Below, one piece after another: positions 33,913 to 46,572 of a stretch of 64,000 bases of DNA. Each line of letters starts with the position of its first letter. Within the stretch, counting starts at the first letter, position 1. The notes under the pieces were generated by a model, which made no database searches, was not told where the DNA came from, and saw only the letters and a list, made by a program, of their open reading frames with translations. The stretch covers positions 248,001-312,000 of the forward strand of contig JARVKI010000027.1 in the NCBI GenBank assembly GCA_036674765.1, given 5' to 3'. A program made the position numbers and the translations under genes. This stretch comes from Seiridium cupressi. Lineage: Eukaryota; Ascomycota; Sordariomycetes; Amphisphaeriales; Sporocadaceae.

Positions 33913-35961
33913 TCACATGATGGCGCAAGAGGAGGCTACCGTCCTTGCCCGGCGTCGTCCAGGGGTAGCACCTCCCTCCTCTTCGTCGGCATGCAGCATC
34001 TGAGCCTCCCTCGCCCTCCGTCTCCTTCTGCGATAACCAGCGCCTGATGCTCCCGCCTCCTCCACGGCTTGCATGTAGTCGGCCCATTTACGTTCTAGCC
34101 TGCCCGCTGCTGCGAAGTCACCCCGAAGCACCCTTTGAGTGTGTTGGTCAACGGTTTGTTGCCAGCCGTAGAAGCACTTGAGCCCAATGACCTCGGTAGG
34201 ATATGTTGGTGTGTTCCCAGACGGCTGTCTGATTTCCGCGTTCCACGACAGAACTTCGCGGATTCCTGTCCAAGTCACCATCTGGCAATCATACACGACT
34301 AGGCGTAGGCCAACATGAGGGCGAGAATCTCGGCTGGATGTGCGGCTGGTGCGAGATCGAACCATGGCGGCTGCCTCTGACAAGACGAGGTCACCGATTC
34401 GCGTGTTATCCATGTCCACGCTCCTCAAGCTGACACAGCTCTTGATCACGGGAAGCATGCCCGTGTCGCTCAGGTTCTCACAGTAACTCACGGATAAGTG
34501 TTCGAGTTTTGGGGCGCAAGGTGCCTTGGCCAAGTGTTGCGATAGCAGATCATTGGTAAGCTCTGCCAAGTCCTCTAGCTCAAGATGGGTCAGTCTTGGT
34601 GTGCTCGCAAGGATGGGTTCAAGCGCCGAGTCGGTCAATGCAGTGCAACCGCTCAATTGTAGTCCCTCAAGTTCGGGAACCAGATGACCCAGGGCTTCAA
34701 CACCTCGACTAGTAAGGTGGCGGCAACGGCTGAGATTGAGGTGTCGAAGCTTCCTCGATGGCACGATCGGTCTGTCTATGAGGATGTCGATTTGCGGATC
34801 TATTCCGTGCATCATGGTCTTCAGAGCATCGTCGCTCAGGTCCGCGCAGCCATTCAATACAAGTCGCTCGAGATTATTCGTCTCGAAGATGGCTTTGGCT
34901 ACTTCGAGATTATCAAATCCTTTGATCTCTCCAGCTCGGAGGTCCTTTAGTCTGGGACAACCAAGAACGACCATTTTGATGCCCCTTGCATCCATGTGTT
35001 TGCACCAGGAGACGTTGAAGGTCTCTAGTTGTGGGCAGTGCTGAGATATGATCTTGCAGGTGCTGTTTGATACGGCCGGCAGTCCGGTAAGATTGAGATT
35101 CGCCAGCTTCTCGTTGGCTTTAATGAGGCTGTGAAGCGTTGCCTTCTGAAAGTTTCGGCAGCCTTCCAGTGTAGCATTGATGAGATTCCTGCAAGCCTTG
35201 GCGACCACCTCTGCCCGCTTGTAGTGTTCCACTTGTATACAACCTCTCAGGTTTAGATCCTTCACGAATGGGCCGGCAGAAACGATGATCTTTGCTAGCG
35301 ACTCGGCAGGTATGTCCTGGTGGAAGTCTGACGCATCGAATCTTGTCCAAAGTTGCCCATCGAAACAAAAGCCGTGGAATTCCTTGCTCACACGGGATGT
35401 ACGGACCAGCTCTTTCGGACGAAGATAGGAGAATATGTGTACGCGGATTTCATGGGGCATGTTTACCCAGAAATCGTAGGGCGGTTTGCGGGCGGCGGTG
35501 CCAGAGCGTGATCGTGTCGTGACGTCGGCCGGCAACCCGATTGAGCCGGGGGTCAAGCAAGGGGTCGACGCATTGTCAACCTTTCGAATGCCCAGCCGAC
35601 CCTCGATGCCGTCGAAGGCAGGAAACTCGATTGTTGGAGTGCCCGGGGTCGTCGAGTGCGCATGAGAGAAGTAGTCTCCAGGAGAGGCAGCTCCGGGGGT
35701 GTATTGTCCAAATGGCGATGTCGTCGCAAGACTTACACAGGACAGGCTGCCTCTTGTGCCATAGGGAGCACTAGAGGATCTTGACCGACTCAATTGTGCC
35801 AAAGCCGGAGATGAGGAGATTCGTTGTATACCCCGAAGAAGCCTCTGGCGGCGCTTCTCCCTTGGCGTCCCAATCCCATCCATGGGTGTTGCGGCGCCGG
35901 GAGATTCTTCGATCGGGCTTGGTGGGGTAGTCGTCGTTGCTTGCGCCGAGATATCCGCCAT
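33913..35961 (-). CDS. F-box/leucine-rich-repeat protein with C-terminal CaaX box
   Basis: Single exon, 682 residues from the ATG at 35961, which has strong context AACATGG; an ATG five codons earlier (35976) is in weak context. Residues 1-155 are Ser/Pro-rich and disordered. An F-box lies at about 160-205 (PHEIRVHIFSYLRPKELVRT). Then about a dozen cysteine-type AMN1/FBXL repeats run to about residue 540 (LKDLNLRGCIQ, LEGLQLSGCTALTD, LEHLSVSYCENLSD). F-box proteins bind Skp1 and bring LRR-bound substrates to SCF ubiquitin ligases. A basic segment (YRRRRRRAREAQ) precedes the end, which is SSCAIM, a CaaX motif suited to farnesyltransferase, so membrane attachment is likely. The same layout is known in animal FBXL2/FBXL20. 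The substrate is unknown. Confidence 0.92.
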   Translation of the reverse strand: MADISAQATTTTPPSPIEESPGAATPMDGIGTPREKRRQRLLRGIQRISSSPALAQLSRSRSSSAPYGTRGSLSCVSLATTSPFGQYTPGAASPGDYFSHAHSTTPGTPTIEFPAFDGIEGRLGIRKVDNASTPCLTPGSIGLPADVTTRSRSGTAARKPPYDFWVNMPHEIRVHIFSYLRPKELVRTSRVSKEFHGFCFDGQLWTRFDASDFHQDIPAESLAKIIVSAGPFVKDLNLRGCIQVEHYKRAEVVAKACRNLINATLEGCRNFQKATLHSLIKANEKLANLNLTGLPAVSNSTCKIISQHCPQLETFNVSWCKHMDARGIKMVVLGCPRLKDLRAGEIKGFDNLEVAKAIFETNNLERLVLNGCADLSDDALKTMMHGIDPQIDILIDRPIVPSRKLRHLNLSRCRHLTSRGVEALGHLVPELEGLQLSGCTALTDSALEPILASTPRLTHLELEDLAELTNDLLSQHLAKAPCAPKLEHLSVSYCENLSDTGMLPVIKSCVSLRSVDMDNTRIGDLVLSEAAAMVRSRTSRTSSRDSRPHVGLRLVVYDCQMVTWTGIREVLSWNAEIRQPSGNTPTYPTEVIGLKCFYGWQQTVDQHTQRVLRGDFAAAGRLERKWADYMQAVEEAGASGAGYRRRRRRAREAQMLHADEEEGGATPGRRRARTVASSCAIM

Positions 35962-35976
35962 GTTTGTTTGTTGCAT

Positions 35977-38700
35977 GAAGTACAATCGAAAGTTGCCGTC
36001 CCAAAGGAATGACGCTTTGGGAAACCCTTAGTCGTGAATGACCGATGCGAGAAGCATGCAAAGGACGCAATTCCAATTCAGGCGTTTTGTTGCTATAGCT
36101 CCAGCAGTAATGTAGCTATACAAACCCGCCGTTGGCCGCCCTGTGAGTGCAGATGCGGGGTGGCTTGAGTTGGAGAAGGGGACCGTTGCGGGCTTGACAC
36201 CAGGTCTGCCGGATACCAATTATCTATTTGCTCGACGATTACCTTGATCGACAGACAATTGGTAGAACAGGAATCAGATCATCCGTTTCGAAATGGGTGT
36301 GGTGTTATGTGAGCGAGAGTAAGTCGTCGGAACCAGCAAGAACGAATTGGATGGATCAACCACCGAACAACAGAGACAGCGCTGGCCTCGGGAGATATCT
36401 CCTTCAAAGAGCAGAAAAAGCAGATGGCAGGTCGGCCGGTTTAAAGACTAGGACCAAGAGCTCCCAGTGGTGTACCAAGTAGCATGGATTCTCGTTCCGT
36501 TTCTAGACTCCAGGTCAGCGTTGACTCGCGTCCGTCAACAGCAAGCGAGAGCGGCCAAGGGGAGGCGTTGCTGGCTAGCACGAAGTTTAGGTTCTCTTAC
36601 CTGCGTTAGAAGACCAGTATTCGCAGCGCTAGCATCACGACCCTACGTATGCGTGGCTCCTAGCAAGAGGTGAGTAGTCAGGGCACGGTGCAAGGAATTC
36701 GGAAGACAAAGCAGCACAAAATATTTTTCGAGGCTCTTCTCTTGTACGAGGATAAAATACGAGTTGAAGCTGACCACCAGACCTGTCGGTTCTTATCATC
36801 GAGCAGCACAACTTATCGGCACGAGCACGCCTTGTCCCACACACGTTCGGTGGCCGCTTGACCCACTGAACACTGAACATCGAGACCCTGGATCTTGGCG
36901 CGGCTTTCTCCACACCACCATCCCTGTCGGTGCTTGCCCGTTGGGTCGCGAGTGCGTGCTTCAGTCGCCCTTTACCGAAGTCAGCGCACTGACGAGATAT
37001 TCTGGCCTGCTCTTGTCCATTGGGGGGTTTCCGTGGGTACGTCGCCTCTTCCGTCCGTCTCGCAGATGTCTTGGTATGCATGCTGAGGCGATCAGCTGTC
37101 GTGGCACGCTATCAGAAGTCAGATTACTCCTTCAGCTGTAGAGAGGTTTCCTCGACCCAGAGTGAATCAACTTGAATGGCTCGTATGAACTCCCCTTTAG
37201 CAGCAGGCACTGCGAGCCCTGGCACATCACGGACATGCCTCAACACACCATACCCCTTACATGGCAGAAGGGGCGAAAGAAATGGCGCACACTCCAGAAA
37301 GGCTTCGCACTAATGTAACTTCTGCACGAACCAGCCAGTTGGGTAGTAGCCATTTTTCATCTAGAGGAGGCGGTACGAGATCCCGACGTGTTGCAGCTAT
37401 GGCGCCGGGCTGGACTCGTTCTACCAGAGTTCTAGGCTGAGGAGCTGAATTTCTCCGCTGGAAACTGCGCATGATAGTTCATGACGCTAGAACAGTTCGG
37501 TTGGAAGCGCAACTGCAAGATGCCGGCTGCTGCAGATAACCCCAAAATCACCCGGTCCCTTCGTACATGTGGACAACATAGACACTACTATGCGATTGGT
37601 CCTACGATCGACCGCACCATCTTTCGGCGTCGCCCAACCAGGTCAACCACGGCATGCATTTCATCGCAGTAGGCCGAAAGAAAATCAGGTCCTCCCGTCG
37701 AGAGCACATAGGCGTTCGAATTTCCTCCCACGGGTTCCTCTGCGCATCACGATTTTTGCAGATATGTCTTGTACACTCTACTGACCTATCTCGAGTTGAT
37801 GAGCCCCTCATTCAGTGTATGCTACCCCTCTCTAAAGCCCGGCCGATTTAGCCCGCAAACGGATGCTTGGCAGCAGGGATCTCTCCGCTTTCTCTGAAGC
37901 GATGAGCTCTTCTCCATAAAAATTACTCGACCCCAGAAAAATATCAGCAGGGATCAAGAAACCCCAACGATGCTGCCAGGGCTGGTCTCGTGTCAGGCGC
38001 TGGATTGTGCTAGTACGTGGAATCCAAGAAGAAAAAGATAGGGGTCTATCACAAGGGCTTGGAGAAAAACATACAGATAACGATTCCATTGCTTATCTGA
38101 TCAGCCCTTCGCATGCGACCATACATAACGCGTTCCCTTGCATTAGCTGATCGGCTGACTTTTTGACAATTGTGCACATGTCCTTGGTGGGCCTATTGGC
38201 CGGGACGGGAAGAGTCACAAGAGCCTCACTCACCATACCTTGAAAACCTTGGGCAAGACAAAACATGCAAGCATCCTTCTTCACGATACCCAATGTCGGT
38301 CAACTTTGTGATCAACAGCACATGCTTCACTCCTGACTCGTGGGGGCACACCCCACGAAAGGTGACACACGCCGTTGCCGTTTCAAGTCTCCCGGCGGAA
38401 GAGCTCCTCCACACTGGACTACTGACTGACTCGCAATTAGTTTGAGTCGGTCAACGTTGGCCATGCAAATGTCTAGCTATGATCTATGTATTCATAACAG
38501 ACCGTGATATGAATCTCAAAGTCTTTGGACATGAGGTGTCATGTCTTCGATTGCCATGACTAGGACTATATTCCCTGTTTCCCGCGCGCAATATACTTAA
38601 GATTGTCTGTCTTGTTCGCCGGATAATATTCTCTAAGCCCTCTTCCAGTCCATCCATATCCAGTCCTGCGACTATGAGTTTGTAAATTTCGCCATCCCTT
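35977..38700. other. Gene-poor region upstream of the F-box gene
   Basis: Promoter of the F-box gene at the left end. Remaining frames (for example 36635-37081 minus, 36764-37141 plus) overlap each other and show no motif. I see no supported gene. Confidence 0.4.
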
Positions 38701-41700
38701 CCATGCTATAAACATCTAAAGAATTCTAGATCAGAACCATTCGAATGGTTTGTATGATAGGGCGAGGATTTCGTTCAGACTCCTTATAGTAAGAGATGGA
38801 GATAACCCAACAGCACGCTGATCGTGTTGTTTTAAAATGTTCTAGGAAGTTTCAGGGCGTTATTACACATATAATCTATGCTAGATTTGGCTGGTAGCTC
38901 CATCGGCGTTTTCGTCTAGCTGAAGCAATACACTCGGAGCTGGAATCAAGGATAGACATCAAAACCGCTATCATTGACGAGTCGCAAGAAGACAATATGC
39001 TCAACTCATAGAGTGGCTGTTAACCTTCAATAGATTTTAGCTGTCAGCTTTCTCCTTGCTACTGACATAAATCGATGTTTATGTGATGGTCGTTCGCCCG
39101 GGACATAAGGACAAACTAGTACGGCATATGCATGATCGGGGCACATTTGGAACCTTGTCGTGTCGTGCTTGAAATGTTGAGAATATGGGCCTATTTAGAA
39201 GACGAAAGAAAGACTAGGTCTACTTGAAGATACCTCACAGCAGGCAAAACGTGGAATCAAGCGAGGACTCGGGGTCAATCAGTCACTGACATCTCCAAAC
39301 TGTTTTCATTAAATAACTGCAGTATATATTCAGGATGGTAATTGTTATAAATGGCATGATATTTAACTTGCACCACAATATCCGCCGTCTTGCATACAAA
39401 GACTTATTCCCCCCTTCCCTTTTCGTTTGTTGGTCTCAACTCTCTACGCTAACACCACATATCTGGTTATTGTACAGGCATAGCTAACGTAATGAGAGCG
39501 AATGCGGGACGTCAGTACCGAAATTCCATGAATTTCATCACTTTTCTAATTTCTTTCGATATGTTGTTTATTAGCCTTTATTTGTGCGCTGCAAAAAATG
39601 GATTTTGAGTGGCACGAGTGCACTACGTACGGGTCATAGCCACTATCAGTGCCAAAGTATAGGTACCTATTCAAACTCAAGTACCCTCCGCTTTACGAGG
39701 TTAAATATAGGCAATTCTTGAATTTCTAGCCCGGTTCTTTTTAGAGGAAGACACTTGGCAACTAGGGTTTGATAATCAACTTGCGTAGCTGAGTACTGTT
39801 GCCAGCTGAATTGGAGCCCTCGTGTATGGACGGCTTTTTTGTCGCCCGTAGCTACGAGTGATGAACGAGGTGTCCGAAGGCGAGTGGTCGGGCGGTTCAT
39901 TCAATCAATTTCCATTTTGAGGAGTTTTGTAGAGTGGCGGCTTCCGTGATTGGATGGGATAATATTCGTTTCAGAATCTCGATCATCTCCAACCTCCAAA
40001 CGAACAGTCTGCGGACGTGGTCAGATCCGCGACATCTGCGTTGATCAATAGCTCGAAAGAAGGACAAATAAAACCGGTCAACCCCACAGTTCACGACACC
40101 CGACCCCTCGTTGCGGCGTGTGTATGTGACACTACAGCTCGATGCTTAACACCCCGCAATCCATCGTGAGATGCTTCAATCATATTGCGTATAGCTGCTG
40201 TAAGTGGGACGGTACATTGTAATACAACCTTATATACAAGCTTCTTTTCCCACCACATTCCAATGGGGTGCAAGTGCCGTAGGACAGGCGTTTCGAAGCC
40301 AGTCATGATACATAAAGAATAGGTCTTGGCCGAACTACTTGTTGGACAGATGTGGAGTAGTGATCGGTCTTCCCATCATCTCGTTTCGTGGGGGAAGGTT
40401 TGAACAGCCGACAGTGACATCATACCGCTTGCAGCCAGCTTTCAAGCGATTAAAACCCATTTGGATATCCACATTGTAGGTGATGGCAGTCCATCGTACA
40501 TAGGTACAGGAATATGCCACATAAACAAACGTGTACAACGGGTTTGAGCCAAAGACGATTATTCATCTAACAAGTTCTGCGCGTCTCGATCCAATTGCGA
40601 CCCAACCGTGACAAGGCTCCCAAGAAGACCCTGAACCTAGCACCAAACCCCCACTAGGTACGAGGTCGTACGGGACAGGAGAGGACGGTGACATCCCACC
40701 GCGAGAAATCCCCAAACCGACGAAGCTACTGGGAAATCCAGTCAATCATCACTTCAGCCGCCCTCTGGTTGTTTTGGGGTCCGGAATTGGGGAAACAACA
40801 GACTCGAGGCAAAGACACGGAAACAGTGAGCAGTCGTCTCAAGATTCCCAGGCACAGAGAGGCAGGAGCCACTCTAGCGCTGTCGCTTGGCAACTACAGG
40901 GTCCATTCTGTACCTAAGAGAAAGAGGTACCTTACTCAGGTCTCTGGCACAGTTGCGATGAGAAGTAGCCGGACTACTACGTTTACATGACTGGGAGATC
41001 CTGGCTACTGCAAATAATCTGGAAGAGAGAAAAAAATCTCAAAAAAATCGTGTCAGTCTCCCAGGCAATTGACTTTCGATTTATTACACGTGGTTTTGAC
41101 CAGATTTGCCAAACCTTAGATTGGACAACTCATCCGCCCACTAATAAAAGTTCAACAATCAGCACATGCACCGAGCCATCAGTGTGCAAGCTGGCAAGCA
41201 GGAGCAACAGAGTCAACTACAAGACAGCAGCCGGCCCACAGGGGATCCCCAGCCTTTCTGCCTCGTCTCGCTTTCTAGCTAATCCTCCGGCGTCGACTAT
41301 TCCGGCGACAAATCTCAGCAGACAAAAAGGGTCATTCAGTCCTTCTCCCTGCGCCCACAATCCGTGATCATTGGTCGCGATTCTGGCTGCCCTCCCTCGT
41401 CTATCTGGTCACTAAGCTCCAGGCGACAGCTTCCGTGCTCCCGCAGGCCTATGAGAAGCGCTCGTCACTCTGCTCCCTGCCCTCCCACTCGAGTCCTGAC
41501 CCCGCGCGTAGTCTGTGACACCGACGCCCGCCAACAGCCACAGACAGATTTGGAGTCGAGTCGCAAACCCCGATCCAACACTCGGGAGAGCGCTGGGCGT
41601 TGATCGTTCGACACCTGCGCAAAACCACCAGACCTCTCTTTGCAACGGGTGCATCCCAAGCTCGACGTCGTACAACGCCGTGATCAAGCTCATTACTATC

Positions 41701-41704
41701 AATT
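38701..41704. other. Gene-poor region and leader of the PAS kinase gene
   Basis: 38.7-39.9 kb is AT-rich with stops in all frames. 40.98-41.70 kb is pyrimidine-rich and open in plus frames, which fits a long 5' UTR of the PAS kinase gene. No separate gene is supported. Confidence 0.4.
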
Positions 41705-44700
41705 ATGCAACATATCCATGGTGGAGACCAACAGGAACACGGTAAGTCCAACGCGAACTACCAGCACATCTGGTCAAGCGGCGCCCACTATGAAGCATGC
41801 CGCGGCTGCGGTGAATACAGACTATAGAGTAGTCAATACTGACACATTCGCTGCACGAAAGGCGCCGATACCGACAACTCACAATACGATGGAGAACCGC
41901 CACGGGGACGCGGCCGGAGCAAGCTCTCGCCGACGCTCCAGATACCCAAGAATCGCAGCACCGGAAACCTTGCTGTCGTGTCCGAGTCGACAACACCAGA
42001 GCATTCCACCTCGAGGATTAGGTTCTCCTTCGATGCCGGGTCTAGTGTGGACTATGATTCAATCACAAGGTGCGCAGGTTTTCAGTTCCTCTTTGGTGCA
42101 AAGACATGCTTGCCTCTGTAATAAATCATCCCCTCAATCTTACCTATCACAAAGTCCTGCATGTCACATGCTGTGCTCTCAGCCTTCCTCTCCGCTTGCT
42201 GACTCCCCATCTTACATACGCCTGCTGCACTGTACACCTGAGTCTACCTAGTGATTAATTTAGACATTGGGGACTTGTAGTATTAACGCGATGGACCTAG
42301 ATCTTCCCTCATAACGGAGCACGACCATGGGCTTGGCTTGTCCGGCCTGCGACGAATCCGCCAGAACCACCCGATCCGTGCCCCGACCTTGCCGTCCTCT
42401 GCCACGTCTTCTCGAAGCCCATCGACAAGCCTCGCTCGGTCTACCTCTCTAGTGATGATGATGTCGCCTGTCAATGTCAACCAAATGCCCATGTCAGCCG
42501 GTCCCAGCTCTCCGAGCTTCACTGAAGACTTGTCACGATTCCCGTCCGAATCCCTCCATTCGTTTTCCTTCGCTCATAAATCTGAGGACTTTATACAAAA
42601 CCGTCAAAGTGTTCTTAAACGATCAATAGAATTTATGAGAGATCGCATGGGCTGGGCTGTATCACACAATGCTGCAATAGCAAGTGCTCAAGCAAGAGTG
42701 AATGGTGACATTGAAACGCAGACCATGTTGGATCTCCTGGCGAGAGCACAGCTTGTGGGCGCCGGAAACCTCCCACAGTTGGATACGGGATCAGCGTTTG
42801 TTCCTGGACCCCTGACAGGGCCAGCGGAGGTCTCGGGGCTGAATATTTTTGAGAAGGATTTCGTGCCCAGGACAAGCAGCCCAGAATCTTTTGCGACGCC
42901 GCTTGTTTCTCCGACGGACACACGGTCACCTAGGATGGAAAGCTTGTCTGCCGTCACATCAGCGGAAAGCCAAGTATCTCCGAAAGTCAAGCCTGCACAG
43001 ATTATGAGAGAACCGTCGGATTCGGAGAACTCGTCAAGGTCACCCACAGATGAGAGCGGCACAACAGCGCAAACGTCACCCCCCATCTCAAGAAAGCCAA
43101 CGTTGAAGAGGACTTATACGGACGTGGCGCCCATGTCGATGCAGCAAAAACTATTGGACACCTTGGCACAGCCTTTTGTGGCGGGACAGCAGGGGACCTA
43201 CCCTGATGTATTAGTCTCGCCAACACTACCATCAAATCGTGGTCGAGCATCTTTTAACGTTCCAGGAACTCTGGGTTCCACAGTTCATGGGCATGCAACT
43301 AGATGGGTTCCGGCTGCACAGGCTATCTTCACGACAGAATCGAAGCCACCGTGGACCATCCTAGCAGCAAATGATCTTGCATGTCTTGTGTTTGGCGTCA
43401 CCAAAGCCGAAGTTCGGAAGATGGGCATTTTGGAAGTTGTCCAAGAAGAGCGGCGAGCATGGCTAGAAAACAAACTTCAAGGCATTGACGTTGATGAGAT
43501 CGGCCAGTCGCCAGCCAAGAAGGAGGTTGTTAAACCACCCCCGTCTTCCAGTGGTTCTGCTCTACTAGGAGGAAGGGGCGGCATAACCGCTCAGCTGCTG
43601 AGCAAACCGAATTCCAGAGCGCAGCCGCCTAAAGCATCTGTACTACGAGCACAAACGGTTCACAGCGGAGATACGACGCCTTCCAAGCCTCGTGCGCTCG
43701 CAAACCACAGCAGCACAAAATCCAGGGGGGTTTTGCTTTGTGGTGATGTGGTCCCTATACAAAAGCGTAATGGTGCTACTGGGGCGGCTAGTCTGTGGGT
43801 GAAGGAGAAGCGAGTAGGACTCATCTGGGTTCTTGAAGAGATCCACGAAGATGTGGCGTATATCTCGCTGGATGAGGACGGCATAGTGACCAAGATCTCT
43901 GGCGAGACCGCCACCATCTGGGGCGAGAACGCGATCAAAACCGGTGTCGATATCGGAAATTTTATCACGCGCATTCCCCGCCAAGGTATCGATCCTAGAG
44001 AAGGAGCTATCGACTATGCGCAAATTGCCAGGCGCAAGTACTTCACCTGCCACAATACTAACAAAGCCAACATCCCTGCCAGTATAATTCAGACTAGGGG
44101 TCAGACAGAACTGCGTGTATCAAGCTTCCCACACATCGCTGGCATTGTGGTTGTGGAATCGCATTCATTACATATCAAGAGTTCCAACTCTGTATTCTGT
44201 GGCGCACTGTTCGGATATGAGAAACCCGATGGAGTGCATATCAACACTCTCATTCCCGATTTCGACAAGATCATCGACACGTTGACCGAGCAAGAAGGCG
44301 TAGATATTCATGATGGCATTGTGATACCAGAGTACAACTTCAGAAAAGCGGCAGCCTTCTTTGCAGTCCGTGCAGGTCGACCTGACGCTACGACAAACTT
44401 TTTGAATCCCGAGGGTTTGCCCGCCAGGCACCGGGATGGAACTGAACTCAAAATTGATGTTCAGATGCGGGTCGTGAACAGTGAGAAAAGGCCTAAGCAT
44501 GACTCAGATGGAAGCGATGATGAGCTGTCGCCGACGGATGAGGCAATTGCAAGCAATGAGCCAGAACTTGTATATGCGCTCTGGATCACCTATTCGAGGC
44601 ATATCCACGCCCCTAGGGCTGCGTCTCTTGTGTCTGGCGACATTGCCATGCCTGGTATAGAAACTCCACTTCACCAACCGTCTCCCGGCCAAACACCTGC

Positions 44701-45754
44701 GCACACACCACGGGATATCGGCTCCGATAACGATGAGCCCAAAAAGCCTTCCACGGCCTCAAATTTGACAAAGCAGCTGAAGAACATGGCCATCAGTGCC
44801 ACTGCCAAGATCACTGGTGCAGCCAAGCCTGACGAGAAAGACAAGCCAGCCCAGATTGTCCCCCGAGTTGTCGAGCCAGCGACAGAAAAGAAGAGTATCG
44901 ACGATTTCACCATTCTGGAGGATATGGGGCAAGGTGCCTATGGCCAAGTCAAGCTTGCTCGATACAAGCATAACGGTGGGAGGAAAGTCGTTTTGAAGTA
45001 TGTCACGAAAAGACGGATCCTTGTGGATACCTGGACCCGAGACCGAAAGCTCGGCACGATACCGCTCGAGATTCACGTGCTCAATTTCCTGCGGAAGGAG
45101 GAGTACAAGCATCCCAATATCGTCGAGATGGAAGACTTTTTCGAAGATGAGACGAACTACTACATTGAAATGGCGCCTCATGGCCTTCCTGGAATGGACT
45201 TGTTCGATTACATCGAGCTCCGAGCCAACATGGAAGAGGCTGAATGCCAAAGCATTTTCGTTCAAGTCGCCAAAGCCGTCCATCATCTCCATACCAAGGC
45301 CAAGGTTGTCCATCGGGACATTAAGGATGAGAACGTCATCTTGGATGGAGAGGGGCACATTAAGCTCATTGATTTTGGAAGTGCTGCATACATCAAAAGC
45401 GGGCCATTTGACGTGTTTGTTGGCACCATTGGTAAGTCCTTTCGTTTTGGTACTGGGAGGACAAGTGTGATTAACCCAATAACAGATTATGCAGCCCCCG
45501 AGGTACTAGCAGGAAGACCGTATGGCGGCAAAGAGCAAGACATATGGGCACTGGGAATTCTCCTGTACACGATCATCTACAAAGAGAATCCGTTCTACAG
45601 TATCGACGAAATAATGGATCGTGATCTGCGGGTGCCATATACCATTAGCGACGAAAGCATTGACCTCATCCGGTGTATGCTCGATCGAGACGTTACCCAG
45701 AGGTACGATATCGATCAGGTAATCAACCACCCGTGGTGTCAAATGGAACTCTAG
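41705..45754 (+). CDS. PAS-domain serine/threonine kinase (Psk1/Psk2, PASK family)
   Basis: Exons 41705-41741, 41862-42069, 42301-45431, 45486-45754 give 1214 residues with all phases matching. N-terminal 400 residues are Ser/Pro-rich. PAS-like sequence lies near 420-490 (PPWTILAANDLACLVFG), with further sensor-like regions to about 760. The kinase domain spans about 950-1212: glycine loop GQGAYGQVKLA, Lys in VVLKYV, catalytic HRDIKDEN, DFGSAAY, and GTIDYAAPEVL restored by splicing out 45432-45485. PAS kinases sense metabolic state and in yeast steer sugar flux (Ugp1, glycogen synthase) and translation factors; targets here are inferred. The first exon is 37 bases, beginning MQHIHGGDQQEHG. 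The last intron is 54 bases and stop-free, so its retention would keep frame. Confidence 0.93.
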
Positions 45755-46572
45755 AAGACACGGAGAATGGAAGGAGCGGGCGATGGAATGATAGACGAGG
45801 AGATTTATTCTCAGGGCACGACATGGTAGGACAACAGCGACGGAGCGGGGAACTTGGAACAAGACGTTTTGATGTTATGATACCCTCTAAGAGCTTCCGC
45901 AATTTGAACCAAGACTTTTGGATGCACTAGAACAACAACAGACGGCGGGAGGCAGCATTTTTCGTCAGCGCAGACATGGAGTTGAAAGAGCCCCGCGGGT
46001 GGCATGATTCAGATTTGGTTAGAATGGCATTTATCAGCATCTTAAGCTCACGGTGGATGGGCTGGGAGGCAGATTATTCAGCACGCATGGCTACATACAA
46101 AAGCTCAGGTCTAACGACAGCAACTCGAATGAAATAGCAATCAAGAAATGAATATCACATCGGGTATTGCCTGTGGAAATGTGCGCGCAGATGTGATTCG
46201 AACCCGATGGAGCAGCATCAGGAAGGAAATTGACAAAGACAGAACAAAGACGGACAAGATACCGAATCACGAATCCATTGATCCGATTTGCCAAAGCGAT
46301 CGAAAAAGACACATAAACAATGCGGGCACCTCCTACATCGCATTGGATAAAGTCATTGCCTTTAACAACAGCCTTGTCTATGCAATGCCGTTCATCGAAG
46401 ATGCGAACGTACGGTATATAAGCGAACATTGCTCTTCACACTTGAGCGATGTTTCGGCTACACTATATTTTCAAACACGTTCACTATTACTGCTAGACTA
46501 CAGTTGATTATTTTCTTTACCGAGGTTTTCCATCGAAAAGATCTTGGTCTTTACAATTTCACAACTACCATC
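45755..46572. other. Intergenic region, PAS kinase to membrane-protein gene
   Basis: 3' UTR of the kinase gene then promoter of the next gene. A TATATAAG box lies at 46415-46422. No gene was seen. Confidence 0.5.
46415..46422 (+). promoter_or_regulatory. TATA box of the membrane-protein gene
   Basis: TATATAAG, 151 bases before the ATG at 46573 and followed by pyrimidine-rich sequence. Position and sequence fit a fungal core promoter. Confidence 0.5.

Noticed and set aside
45432..45485. Treating the PAS-kinase frame as one exon because it stays open
   Set aside because: The 18 extra residues break the conserved kinase segment GT-DYAAPEV, and the ends are perfect GTAAGT/AACAG splice sites.
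46195..46215. T-arm-like GATTCGAACCC suggesting a minus-strand tRNA
   Set aside because: The flanking bases do not form a 5-bp T stem, and no acceptor, D or anticodon arm could be folded.
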